Source of the DNA: Paragonimus westermani
Taxonomy: Eukaryota; Platyhelminthes; Trematoda; Plagiorchiida; Troglotrematidae
DNA length: 64,000 nt
Assembly: GCA_008508345.1 (NCBI GenBank)
Contig: QNGE01000141.1
Coordinates: 300,119 to 364,118, forward strand
Reading direction: 5' to 3'
Below are positions 37,020 through 47,197 of the stretch, one piece after another. The notes beneath the pieces were generated by a model. That model ran no database searches. It had not been told where the DNA came from and worked only from the letters and a program-made list of their open reading frames with translations. Position numbers and translations under genes: made by a program. Numbering within the stretch: the stretch's first letter is position 1; each line of letters begins with the position of its first letter.

Positions 37020-38074
37020 GCGCTCACCCGACTTCTGCGTTAAGGGTTCGATGCGACCCTTCACTTAATTTATCGACAAAATATCGTTTACGGACTTCTT
37101 ATCAAGAGGGATGCTAACGGATAGCCATACGCATACAGCTACAGAACATCAAATTTTAACTGGATGGTTAGCATTCTAGAACACTCGATGAATGTCCAGC
37201 CCAGTCTCTGGAGTGCTAATCCCACTTGTGCGCGTGTTCGCACCCTCATCATTTTGACGGTACTTCCAAGTAACCCAAATAATTAGAATTCTTTGGCAGC
37301 ACTGCGCCCTAATATCCGTCATAACCGTCATTACAGGATGCTTACTTGCTCCTGAATGAAGAATATCAAAGAATTATTATGCTGCAAGCTGCACCATCAA
37401 GCTTGTCATAGCCGTACCTACCCACCGTCAACTGGAATGTGTGCAATTTAGTGGCTAAATTAGTTGCGTAACCCAGCAGAGAATCCTTTAAGATTCAATT
37501 CAGTGACTGGTAAACTCCCCTCACCAGACCGAATACAGATTTATCAAAATAGCTTTGAAGAAAGACAAAACGGCTGAAAGCATCTGTTTTATTCACATCT
37601 TGATGATACTGTTTGCTGCTAACAGGATGAAGAAAACCTCAAGTTGTAGAACTCATGCTCAAAAAATCATTTTCACAAGGTGTACGAATCTTCTGTGCTA
37701 CGGTCCTCCACTAACCACCCACCAAGAGCCACACAAGAAACTTTCTAGGCCATAAGGTGCGATCAGTCAACCACCAGAAAAGTAACGGTATGGCATTTAT
37801 CTATTGCGTTTGCTGTAAACGCAAGCCCGAAGAATTCTACACGATTCAACGTGACCTACCACTTATGTGGTATTACAGATTGACCAGCAAATGACGATAT
37901 AAACTTAAGCTGAATAATTGACCAACTACAAACCAGGTTCGGATACCCATAACAGAACTACAAATAAAGTTTGCATAGGTGAGAGACCGCAAGCTACAAA
38001 TTGCACCGCTGGCCAGCAAGTACAAACTAAACGCTTAACCTGCACAGCAATGTACATCAAAACACCTTGTAACT
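37020..38074. other. No gene recognised
   Basis: Nothing recognisable. A B-box-like GGGTTCGATGCGACCC near 37045 lacks an A box at the right distance. Confidence 0.5.
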
Positions 38075-38173
38075 TTAAGCTCGCAGTGGTATGAGCTCAA
38101 TTTCTTGGCGCACCAGGTTTCTCAGTTCTTCCTCGTTGAATGAAGTGTTGTTAGTCTTCGAGAGTTTGTTCAT
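38075..38173 (-). CDS. Small ORF or terminal exon, 32 codons, acidic helix
   Basis: A minus-strand frame from ATG to TAA encodes a short peptide whose second half is an acidic amphipathic helix (SFNEEELRNLVRQEIELI). The open frame extends upstream to an AG at 38186, so this may be the last exon of a gene. The composition is strongly coding-like for its length. It could belong with the exon at 39829-40070, but the phases do not join directly, so an intervening exon would be needed. No family recognised. Confidence 0.27.
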   Translation of the reverse strand: MNKLSKTNNTSFNEEELRNLVRQEIELIPLRA

Positions 38174-38286
38174 GAGCACGATCGTCTTTACAGATGCAAA
38201 ACCATGATTTCATCACGAAAATTCTCACTCAATCATTCAAAGAGACCATGGTTAACAACTGTTTTATATTATTTGGTACGACATCT

Positions 38287-38655
38287 GTACAATCACATGG
38301 GTTCAGTGGAATCGAAACAGTATGCAAACAAGACAAAATGGGTTAGAATAATATAATTAGATTGTGTAATACCCTAAAACTATCTAAGCACCTATAAGCT
38401 GATTACCCAGAGGGCAAATCACAAAAGTCCAGTCCAGATCACGTCACGGAGTTATCAGTTGGAGTTTGGATAGGAATTCAGAACGATGGTGTCTCCTCTG
38501 ACCACAACAATACAGGGCCTGCACGAATTTTTGTGTGGACCTGAAACTGGATTGCGTAATCGAATGGCAATCGGTTGTGCAGTGGGCAGCACAGGTTGCC
38601 TTGCCAGTTTGATGTGATTTGTCTGACTTTTGTATTCTACACGGAACGCCTAAGT
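38287..38655 (+). repeat. Dispersed repeat R, copy 1
   Basis: Matches 58747-59135 over its full length with long identical blocks, for example TTACCCAGAGGGCAAATCAC-type and GGTGTCTCCTCTGACCAC-type segments and a shared CTGTATTNTACACGGAACGCC-like end. This copy lacks about 22 bp present in the other two copies just before the 'atcacgtcacgg' block. No coding capacity. See the inverted segment 38740-38781. Confidence 0.92.
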
Positions 38656-38739
38656 TGGGTCACCATTTGAGTGACTGCCTTGTAGATGCCTGAAAATTTT
38701 TAACGTTCTACGTGATTCCGTGACATTCTGCTTAATTAC

Positions 38740-38781
38740 TTTGTCTTGTTTGCATACTATTTTGATTTCGCTAAACCTACG
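38740..38781 (-). repeat. Inverted copy of the left part of repeat R
   Basis: Positions 38740-38758 are a perfect 19-bp reverse complement of 38319-38337 (AGTATGCAAACAAGACAAA), and similarity continues more weakly to 38297 on one side and 38781 on the other. Repeat R at this site is therefore bounded by subterminal inverted repeats about 400 bp apart. Confidence 0.75.
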
Positions 38782-38800
38782 TAACTGCACGAATCTGATG

Positions 38801-39828
38801 GCGAGTTATCGAAAACAACTTTTCGTCACGGTTTTCTTTTGATCATAGTTTTGTTATAGGTGGCTTAACAGAAGACTACCTGTATAGGACTTCAGGCATA
38901 CGGGAATAACGAGCACAGCAGCATTACCATACTGTGGTGTGATGAGGATTTATATCTGAGCAAGGTTAGAAAGCCAGTTAGTCCCAATGGATGACATTAT
39001 CAAGGATATGATCTACAAGGGCTTATTTCAAATACATCTGCCATCCATATTGTCTCCTCCGAAAACAAACATCTATCGGAGCTGGATCGGCAGCTGTATC
39101 AATATACCTGGTAGCTAATGCGTTGTTCACTTAACGCTTACATTTTCAAGATATTAGGCACCCGACAATCAGTCAGATGGAGTGGTGACATATATGGTAG
39201 CCACTTGCGAAGATCGAACAAGTATGGGGAGAATGGTGTTCAGCGGGAAACGAATTCGTATGGTTGAAAATACTGAAATTTAGGAGTTCCATTTTATATT
39301 ACCTTGCTTTTAACATTTCTGTTATACGTGAGTATAAATGAGCACGTAGAGTCCGTGTTTTCTGTGCTTTGTAAGCCACCCCGTTCAGACTTCCCCAAGC
39401 CTGTAATTTTACCCACACACCCACAACTGAAGAAATTTTTACCAAAATGCCTCTATTACGCCTAGATGATTTATCCGGTTGGCGTGTAAATTGATAACAC
39501 GCTTGTTTTTGTTTCAAAGCGAATTTAAATTATCCGACCATGTTTGATGAAGTAACAACCAGTTTGTTCTGCAACGGAGAGGATCAGCTGACCATAGAAT
39601 GTTTGATGAGGCATAAAACAGCCCTTTCCAACATTCGTTTCACGTGGGAGTACGACAGAAAAAAGTGAAGAGCTTTCCTCTGTGTGCTGTGTCGAAAACT
39701 GAACAGATTATTATTTAATTATTTCAATTTTCTCAGACGTTTACTGCTGCAGCGCAGATTTCCTGTAGTTCGAAGATTGTTCTACTGAACTAAGGAAGTA
39801 TGCACACATAAGAAAGAAGCAGTTTTAC
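38801..39828. other. No gene firmly recognised
   Basis: A minus-strand open segment at about 39304-39430 lies after TTTCTTCAG or AATTACAG and ends at GCAAG/GTAATA. It could be an exon between 39829-40070 and 38075-38173, but neither junction gives matching phases. A plus-strand ATG frame at 38988 is an alternative. Confidence 0.35.
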
Positions 39829-40070
39829 TGTAATATATGCCATAAGTAACCAATTATTACAGCATAGATAGCCAGCGTCACAACCAACTGCGAGTTCTCA
39901 AAGATGAACAGCCTATAGTCAAAGCGGAAGTATTTTTGTAAAAAGCTGCGCATCAGATTTTTCTGCTGTGCGATAAGTCTTATCATATCATTCGACACCT
40001 GCCCGACACTGGTGTCATGATTTAAATGTAGTTTGTCCAGCTTCTCCTCGTCCTTTTGTATCCAGTCCAC
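39829..40070 (-). CDS. Putative host exon: coiled-coil-like helix plus membrane segment
   Basis: A 242-nt open exon on the minus strand lies between the acceptor TTTGCAGCAGTAG (a CCTAACG branch-point-like site upstream) and the donor ACA/GTAAAA. It encodes a charged helix (QKDEEKLDKLHLNHD), an amphipathic stretch (MIRLIAQQKNLMRSFLQ) and a hydrophobic 18-20 residue segment (LVVTLAIYAVIIGYLWHI) that would span a membrane. Composition is coding-like and the frame is closed immediately outside both splice sites. The likely product is a membrane protein with a cytosolic or lumenal helix; no family is recognised and no partner exon with matching phase was found. Confidence 0.35.
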
Positions 40071-42234
40071 CTACTGCTGCAAAGCCCGTTAGGTTGGGAG
40101 AACCAGGAGGTGGCTGTGGGATTGTACTCCTGAACACCTCCGGAAATGGCCCTATAGCGGTTCAACTAAGTATATTCCAAGCGTACTAAGGTCCCAAATG
40201 ATTGGATTCGGCCATAGGATTCGAACGGACGAAGCGTTTCGATTACTTTACGAGATCCGTCAAGTCCAAACTAGATCGATCAATGCGACCGTTGTCAAAA
40301 TCTGTAATCTACAAGTATCTAGAGAGAAAGTGAAACAAAGTCGCGGATTTCGCTTGCGTCGGACTTATAACGCTCTCGAGCTGCGTCATATCACAGGCTG
40401 TAATACTGTGTACTCGCCATCAAACACGAGGCGCCTTTCTGTTCGCATCGGTTTGTTTACTTACAAATACGCTGAGCTATTTCAGGGACAGTCAAGCAGT
40501 ACCAATCCTAGATGCATTTACCGAAGTGGTTATGTCATTTAAGTGGTCAAGCAAAGGATATCTACGAGCAAATTAACCACAGCTCTCGTTACTGCTTCGC
40601 CGGGTATTTAGCTTACACCAGACATACCTCCGAATCAAATTATTCGGCATGATAAAAATGTGTAAGCGGGTGCAACCACTTAAGATTATTAACTCTTTGT
40701 TAACTGCCAGCTTCCCCTCAATTTTGGACTCGAAGTTCCTAAACAATTACATCAAGACCATCTTGTTCCTCCTAACCAAAGTTAAAGTAATATCAAGATG
40801 ATTAGAATAGTTAATCTTTTGTTTTAAATTACTCTCCCAGTTTGCCATTGTTCTAATTTTTTACCAATATGCCATTGAAAAGGGTGTGCGAGTTAAGTTA
40901 ATCTCATCAAATTTGTGTTCTGCGTGTATTAATAAACGTGCGAAGGTTTCCAAGTCTTGCATTTCTTGTTCTTACAGTTTAAGAGCCTGGAGTTTTGTTC
41001 ATCCTGGCAAGCTAAGGTCTGCTAAATCGCACAACAAAGATGGATGTTTCATAGTTCAAACGTGAAAGAAGTCCATTCAACCCAACATAAAACAGACCTA
41101 GTTTTAGAACAACAGATCTTTTCTGTGTTCTTCAGAAAATCCGTTAAATTCGCTAACAAAGAAAATACTTATGAACGATATGGATGTCATTTTTCAAGTG
41201 AGTTGCTGCCGTCATGGAATCTGCAGTTACACAGCACAGTTCCCAATTGTCCCAACACAAGATGGCCCACCATAATTAAAAACGTGGCAGGTGTACTACA
41301 TTAACTGTTTCTGACAATTTGCAGACCTGGTTTAACAAGTGCTAACGTTAGTAACCATATTAAAGAGCTAATCCGTACTTCACCTTGTATAATTTCCCTG
41401 TGAATAGTTCTCATAGGGACTAGCACAGCCACAGGAAAATATCATTCTCTTGTGAAAAATATATTCCTTCATAGCAACCATTGACAAAGCCCGAACTGTT
41501 CGCTAAACTCTTACCGGCACGGATAAGTTGTGATAATATGCGTTAACAACGTCGTCACAGCTCAGTGCAGTTCGCGTTGGGTGACCAACTCCTAGCAGAC
41601 GATTCTCTGTATTCTTGTCACTTATCTCACAGTTTGGCTTCACTAGTCCGACACTTCTCAAAGAAATAGTGACAATTCTGAAAGTAACGAACCTGAATCG
41701 ATAGCGTTTGTTTCGGCAAAATGCCACACTGCCACTGAGTATTCAAAGAATGCTGAAAACTGTCCAAAAGGTTTGCACAACAAAACTACTCGTGAGTTAG
41801 GACAATACTCACACGACCTATCCACTATATCATGTTACAAAACCTGCAGCGGTTCAATCTCATCGTTATTCGTTTGATCCCTTTGGTTTCACTCAGTTGT
41901 GATCGTGGAGGTAAGATTTTACCCGAAGCAAACTGCCTTTTTCCAGCTTATGATTAATTAATCCTGAAGAGTAATAAACGTGATGCTCGGCCCACTCATA
42001 AATTTTTACACAATCAACTCAGCCCCAGCGTCAGCTTTAGACAATCTCTTTGAACAAAATACAAATTAGGTGGTTACCTTTTCAAACACGAAGTATCCTA
42101 TTACCGGATGGATGAGAAAAACATTAACTTGAATGTTTACTTACATGTAAATTCGTAAACACGCCTGCCTAAATGGTAAAACAGAGGTTACTGAATACAA
42201 TCAGGACAACAAATACTGGATAGATCAAGGTCTA
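40071..42234. other. No gene recognised
   Basis: A plus frame of 114 codons at 40198-40542 (Arg/Tyr-rich) has no motif and no supporting splice sites. Otherwise nothing is seen. Confidence 0.45.
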
Positions 42235-42300
42235 GTCCAGTGTTTGGTCACCAGGCGGATTATATAACAGTGTGTTTCATAAGTGAATGCAGAAACTGTT
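42235..42300 (+). repeat. Solo fragment of the PLE-2 terminal repeat
   Basis: 'GTGTTTGGTCACCAGGCGGA' and the following ~40 nt align with the PLE-2 left arm at 43651-43718 (GTGTTTGGTCATCAGGCTAA), with similar bases in the same order afterwards. No PLE coding sequence is attached, so it appears to be an isolated terminal-repeat remnant. Confidence 0.45.
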
Positions 42301-43598
42301 AACACGCAATGTTTTCAAGAATCGCGTTACTTAGTTTAACTACACAGACGATTACTTCTCAAGACGTGGACACTAAACAATCCGACACACGAACCACTCC
42401 GCTTTGAGATTCTTGAAACCATGGTAACAACAGCATCTCTTGCTTTACAACATTCGCGTAATTTTGAAACTTTAATTTTGAAAACTGATTGTTATCAAAA
42501 CAACCAAACTGGTACACGAATTGTGTGCATCACAGTACACGGTTAGGCGTAGGTAAACAGTATTGCCGCGTGTTACATATTTGCATACGTGAGCAGCCAC
42601 CACTAAACTACAAGATAGTTCATTGATTTTATTCGTTTACATCATCGAATAGGTCTGCTTTTCAGATGCCACGGATGCAGCTGCCTCGGACTGCTTATAA
42701 TTAGTCGATCACTTGTCATCAGGTCTACACGTCATAGCTGCTACCATCTTGTCCGAATAAGCACCTCATGCAACATGTGAACAACATGAGACTAAAAACC
42801 GGCGCATTGTCATTTACCAAGGGTGGAATAATTCGCTGTTAGTACACAAGAAGGCAAACACCGCCTAGTTCGGGGCAGTCACATGCTGCAACAAAGGACT
42901 TGGTATTTGTTGTTATATCTGCCAAAACCTGAGACTGTAAGTTGAGTCGATATTAGAAGTGACCTATCGTGACCGGCTAAATAACCAAAATTCAACCATC
43001 TCCCCTTACACAGCATGTTCATTTGATTCTCACTCGAAGCGCTGCCAGTCGGTTTCGACTAAATCATGCTGTTGCGGGATGTAACCTAACCTCAAGCACG
43101 AAACGGAAGTAGGCGTTCACTTTTCAATACTAGCCTACAAAGTAGACATTCACTTTGCCCTGCGACACTACAGTTTACTGAACACATTTCAAAAGAAACA
43201 TCAGTGCAATGTTATTTCACTGCGCAGAGGATTCATTGTGATCTGATTTCTGTTTCCCATCTCTATGATACTGGTGATGTAGAACACCTTTTCAGGACCG
43301 ATCGTTTAAAGTATTCTTGTGTGCAAATGGACGTATATATTTCGATTAAGCCGAAACGCATCATGTTACGTCCACCCCTAAACTAACTGACTAGACTTTG
43401 CCTGTTGATTTTTTTTACCTTCAGGTCGTGGTAACCTTCCGAATGATTCATACAACCATTTTCTTTGCAGTAGTGCGATGTCTTTGCATTGCAGCGTGTT
43501 AAAAAATATAGGAGTAATGGCTCAAAGAATGCCAATTATGAGCTAGCAAACCTTGTCAACACCAGAATTCATGGTTTTTAATGACTACTGAAATATGC

Positions 43599-43610
43599 TA
43601 ACTTAATTCT
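43599..43610 (+). repeat. Left target-site duplication of PLE-2
   Basis: TAACTTAATTCT recurs at 44680-44691 immediately outside the right terminal repeat. Between this copy and the left arm there are 21 extra bases, an asymmetry also known at one end of Penelope insertions. Confidence 0.6.
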
Positions 43611-43631
43611 GTCGAACATACCCATTGGATT

Positions 43632-43718
43632 CATGAGAACGGCAGTGTAGCGAACAAGACTTGTTTTCTGTGTTTGGTCATCAGGCTAATTACAACACAA
43701 TAAATATGAAAACAGTGA
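43632..43718 (-). repeat. Left inverted terminal repeat (pLTR) of PLE-2
   Basis: Nearly identical as reverse complement to 44595-44680, including an unbroken TAATTACAACACAATAAATA block. Only a handful of substitutions separate the arms, so this insertion is younger than PLE-1. Confidence 0.93.
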
Positions 43719-43817
43719 ACTGTGAGTCAGAAAAACGGTCAATATAGGTTAAGGACGATGTGTTTGTTATCAGTTACGTGATCATTGTACTAAATCATGA
43801 GCTTGATTGATTGTAGG

Positions 43818-44591
43818 CTAGGGGAGGTTGTGCCGCACGAACTTCTTCTGAGCGCAGAGGTCAGGGTTGACTAATCGGATGCTGATGGCTTCGGCAACGG
43901 ACAACATTCGAAATCTCAGCACTTTTGATCGATTCCTTGGCACTCGGTAGACAATCCGATAAGCATCTTTCTTACTGACAGAATGATTGGAGTCGGTCAA
44001 GTGAGCAACAATCGCGCTTGAAACCGTTTTAGTCACACCATTGTTCAACCACGCAGGATGGTGTTCACACACTCTGTCCGAAAATCACCTTGTAGTACGG
44101 CCAATATATGATGCTCGACACGAGTAAACAAATGAGTACACACAAAAATTGGTTGTAAAACATGGAAGTTTGTCTTTGAGTTGTGACATGATAACGGGTG
44201 TTGAACGGAAACTGATACACACTTCAGCGGCAAGGTTGGTTGTTTCGGCTGACTTTCTTAGCTTTCTGGAGATAATTTCGGCCATGGGATCTCCCTTGAA
44301 AGGAAGACTAATAAACGCAAGTTCCTTAATCACAGAGGTTGCTTTAAGTTTCAACTCTACCGCCTGCATCGCCTTCTGAATGAAACGCATTGGGTAGCTA
44401 TTCTGCATGAACACTTCTTGTAGAAAGTCTCGCTCAGCTTGTACAGTGTCAGAGGTGCAGATCTTTAACGGTCTACCCGTCAAACATGTTATGAGGTTTC
44501 GCTTTTGATTTAGCGGAACAAAACTGTCGAAGTGAATGTACTGGCCGTTCTAAGTCTGTTTTCTGTACACCGTTCGTCGGATTGAACCATC
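43818..44591 (-). pseudogene. Penelope-like element 2: RT thumb, linker and GIY-YIG endonuclease
   Basis: The minus-strand frame begins DGSIRRTVYRKQT, then a TAG stop (44550-44552) where related copies have Trp, then NGQYIHFDSFVPLNQ and RNLITCLTGRPLKIC, the conserved block after the RT domain. The linker follows, and the endonuclease reads FCVYSFVYSCRASYIGRTTR (Y..C..YIGR, GIY-YIG type) near 44085-44150. Then comes a frame change and CEHHPAWL..VSSAIVAHL..NHS and ...AEAISIRLVNPDLC to the stop at 43818. The catalytic half of the RT is missing and the coding part abuts the right terminal repeat. The insertion is a severely 5'-truncated copy. One stop and one frame change make it inactive. Confidence 0.92.
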
Positions 44592-44594
44592 TAG

Positions 44595-44680
44595 TCACTG
44601 TTTTCATATTTATTGTGTTGTAATTAGCCTGTTGATCAAACACAGAAAACAAGTGTTGTTCCCTACTCTGTCGTTCTCAT
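44595..44680 (+). repeat. Right inverted terminal repeat (pLTR) of PLE-2
   Basis: Inverted partner of 43632-43718. It lies only 3 bp from the truncated coding region, so in element orientation this arm is at the 5' end. It ends at CGTTCTCAT and is followed directly by the target-site duplication. Confidence 0.93.
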
Positions 44681-44691
44681 AACTTAATTCT
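44680..44691 (+). repeat. Right target-site duplication of PLE-2
   Basis: Second copy of TAACTTAATTCT; the first T may belong to the terminal repeat, giving an 11-bp certain duplication. Confidence 0.6.
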
Positions 44692-47020
44692 CTTGGTATC
44701 ACCAGTGGGTCAGTGATTGTGTGTCAGAGTTTTATGTTGGTTCAACCCATCACAACCTTCTCTCCGCGTATGTTTAGTGGAGAATGGACGCCACAATCAA
44801 GTATGCTCGTCTTTAAATTACTCCGCACCGTGTAACTGCGGTACTGTTTGTCAACCAGATAGATCTGTTGGGTGCTACTCGACTGAGGAATGGCCAGGTG
44901 GGATGACATGATACAAAGATATGCAATGGATAACAAATGTCACTCACATGGAATCGTGACTACATTTGGAATTAAAATGTCGCACCACCCCGGGGCTCCG
45001 AACAAATGGCTCTACCAGGAAATTTGGGACAAATTCCGTGATGAAGATATGTTTGCAACAGCGCGATGGTTACATCTTACACACATGCATTATTTTAGTC
45101 GTTTTGTGTTGATCCTCTTCTCCGCCGAAACCTGCAGCGATCGGATGACAGACGAGATTGGTTTTGGCCAACAGAAAGTTAAAAAAGGCAATGCATGCGT
45201 GTTCAGAACCTAACCCTTATATCATCCATTTGATTACACTTAAACTGTTATGTTCTTCATCCTTAAGTATAAAGTTTATCTGCGAACAGAATGACTCTTT
45301 TTAGAATTTTGCAACCAAAACTTTGGCTTATTAAAAACATTCAACCAAATTTATGCAGCGAACTTTTCCCAATATTTATCCAGAGAGTAGAATATTCGCA
45401 AGAGAAGCACACTCCTACCAGCCAGCGTTGCTAACGATAGGTTTGACGACAGTCTTTTTGTAACTGTTTTGGTGGGCGCTAGTCTACTCTTGCTCGTTGT
45501 TAAACATGACGTAGCTCTGCATCCCATCTGTCTTGATTTTCTAAAACTCGATGCTGTTAACTGAGCCATCAGTTCAGTTTATCAGTGCGTTCTGAAGGGA
45601 AATGCCAAAGGCTTCCATTTTTCATCAGAGGCTATTAATAAGTGATTGGTCAAACATGGCTAATTGATTTGATTGTACATCAGGTATCCTGTGTGTTGTT
45701 ACCCCAGCAACAATAGGCGCAGCAACAGCACCCAGGACTGACTGACTGACAGCCGTGCACACTAATAGTTACATACCGGTGTACAGTGTGCAGTCGACTA
45801 TCCAGTCAATTTATGCTGTGCATAGATCACACCAATGTGTGGGGAATTATCTGTTCAGTAGTTGCGGGTTATCAGTTTTCGTTGTGCCGACATTCTCATT
45901 TGGTGTGTACGAGCTCCGCAAAAGGCATATCCGTTAATGGGCTGGCGTTGCAAGTGGGTTGCTGGGTTAAGGGCAGTAGAACTGACACTACTGTCCAAAT
46001 ATGTCCTTACTGAGGAATGACTATCTTACCGAGGTTCAGTATCATCCAAACTGCCACTATGTGTGTATGGCTGTTCTTGCAGTATGCACCCATTAAAATA
46101 CAACAAAACCGAGCGAGAGCGAGTACTTACCAATCACATGTGATCCGCGTAGATTCATTACTCCTAAACCTGTTAAATCATCGTACAGCGAAAGATGTTT
46201 TGGATCAAAGGTAAAAACCAAGTTATCTCCTTCTAGCTGACAGTTTGTTCTAGCCGTGCAACACTCGTTACCAAAAGATCGCTCTTCGGTTTGTTATGGT
46301 CAGTTGGAAAAGTGCGCTTCAGATTAGACATGAGTGATAAAAATCGACCACTTTTGTCTACTTGTAAGCGTGCAACTAGATTTCACACAAGCGCCCATCC
46401 TTTTTGTAAACATCGGTGCTCTAGATGATAAAAGCAGCCTCTTCGAACCATAATTCAATGCTCACAAAACCGTTAACACGTAAGAGGTAAGCGCGTTATT
46501 AACCCTAAGGATTCCGTATTTTTGTAACGCAAATTTACTTTGCTTCCCATCTGATGAGAGCAATTTTTTGGTCTTGGCGTCTGTAAACACATTGTGCGGT
46601 TATATCCTTCCACGTTCTGAAGACAGAGTCATCTTTACTTCAACAGGCAAGAGGGAAATGTCAAGTAGATAATGAGTATCTTATCACTTTGAATGGGTAA
46701 AAAATGAAGGACTGCCAAATTTGTGTAGCCCTTTCCAAAGTTATCTAACTTATCCCATTCTAAACCATTGGACACAAAACAGATAACACCGCTTAAAGGA
46801 CAGGGAAATAGATGAGAAAGTAATGAATAATAATTGTTATGGAAAAATGCGACAGTGAGTAACACAAACTCTAACGTGGTGTGAAAGCAAATAGGTTTTC
46901 AACGTGGAAACCTAAGCAAACCCACGCCGTGTGTAACACAGATGATATTGCATTCTTAATTGAACAATGACAATCGGTAGTCAGTGTGTTACCTGAAACG
47001 TTATTGCCACACAAGATTGT
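44692..47020. other. No gene recognised
   Basis: A plus frame at 44890-45213 has a polar, Trp- and His-containing N-terminal half (GAPNKWLYQEIWDKFRDEDM) that could be a decayed exon, but no splice sites fit. Minus frames at 45351-45569 and 46635-46865 lack motifs. Confidence 0.4.
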
Positions 47021-47197
47021 TTATCGAATAGCTGGAACTTCCTTATCACACGCGGAAAAGGCTTTGGTGAGTATTTTAGGTTCCACTCTGTAGACGTCAT
47101 TACAGCCCAAGGTTACTATCAAATCTTCTTCTACAATGGAAACATCATACCCGTAAAGTTTGCCGTCCTTCACATCGCTGATTAGTGAAATTTTATC
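47021..47197 (-). pseudogene. Coding-like remnant, possibly BEL/Pao-type retroelement
   Basis: A 58-codon minus-strand stretch between two stops has strongly coding-like composition (ISLISDVKDGKLYG, VSIVEEDLIVTLG, KILTKAF). Upstream the same frame continues past a TGA with INCICDNGAMKRL. A 'D-N-G-A/S' box followed about 40 residues later by a 'DG+..V...VV++L.V' pattern is what a BEL/Pao protease-to-RT junction can look like, so a decayed LTR element is possible. No downstream RT motif was found to confirm it. It might equally be a broken host exon. Confidence 0.28.

Noticed and set aside
37020..37070. Additional tRNA-derived SINE
   Set aside because: A B-box-like sequence is present but there is no A box at the correct distance and no match to the SINE body.
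43632..43718. Hammerhead ribozyme in the PLE-2 terminal repeat
   Set aside because: CTGATGA, GAAA and GTC occur in the right order on the minus strand, but stem II and the stem III closing pairs do not form.
44890..45213. 107-codon plus-strand ORF as an exon
   Set aside because: The N-terminal half looks coding-like but no acceptor or donor fits and the C-terminal half looks random.
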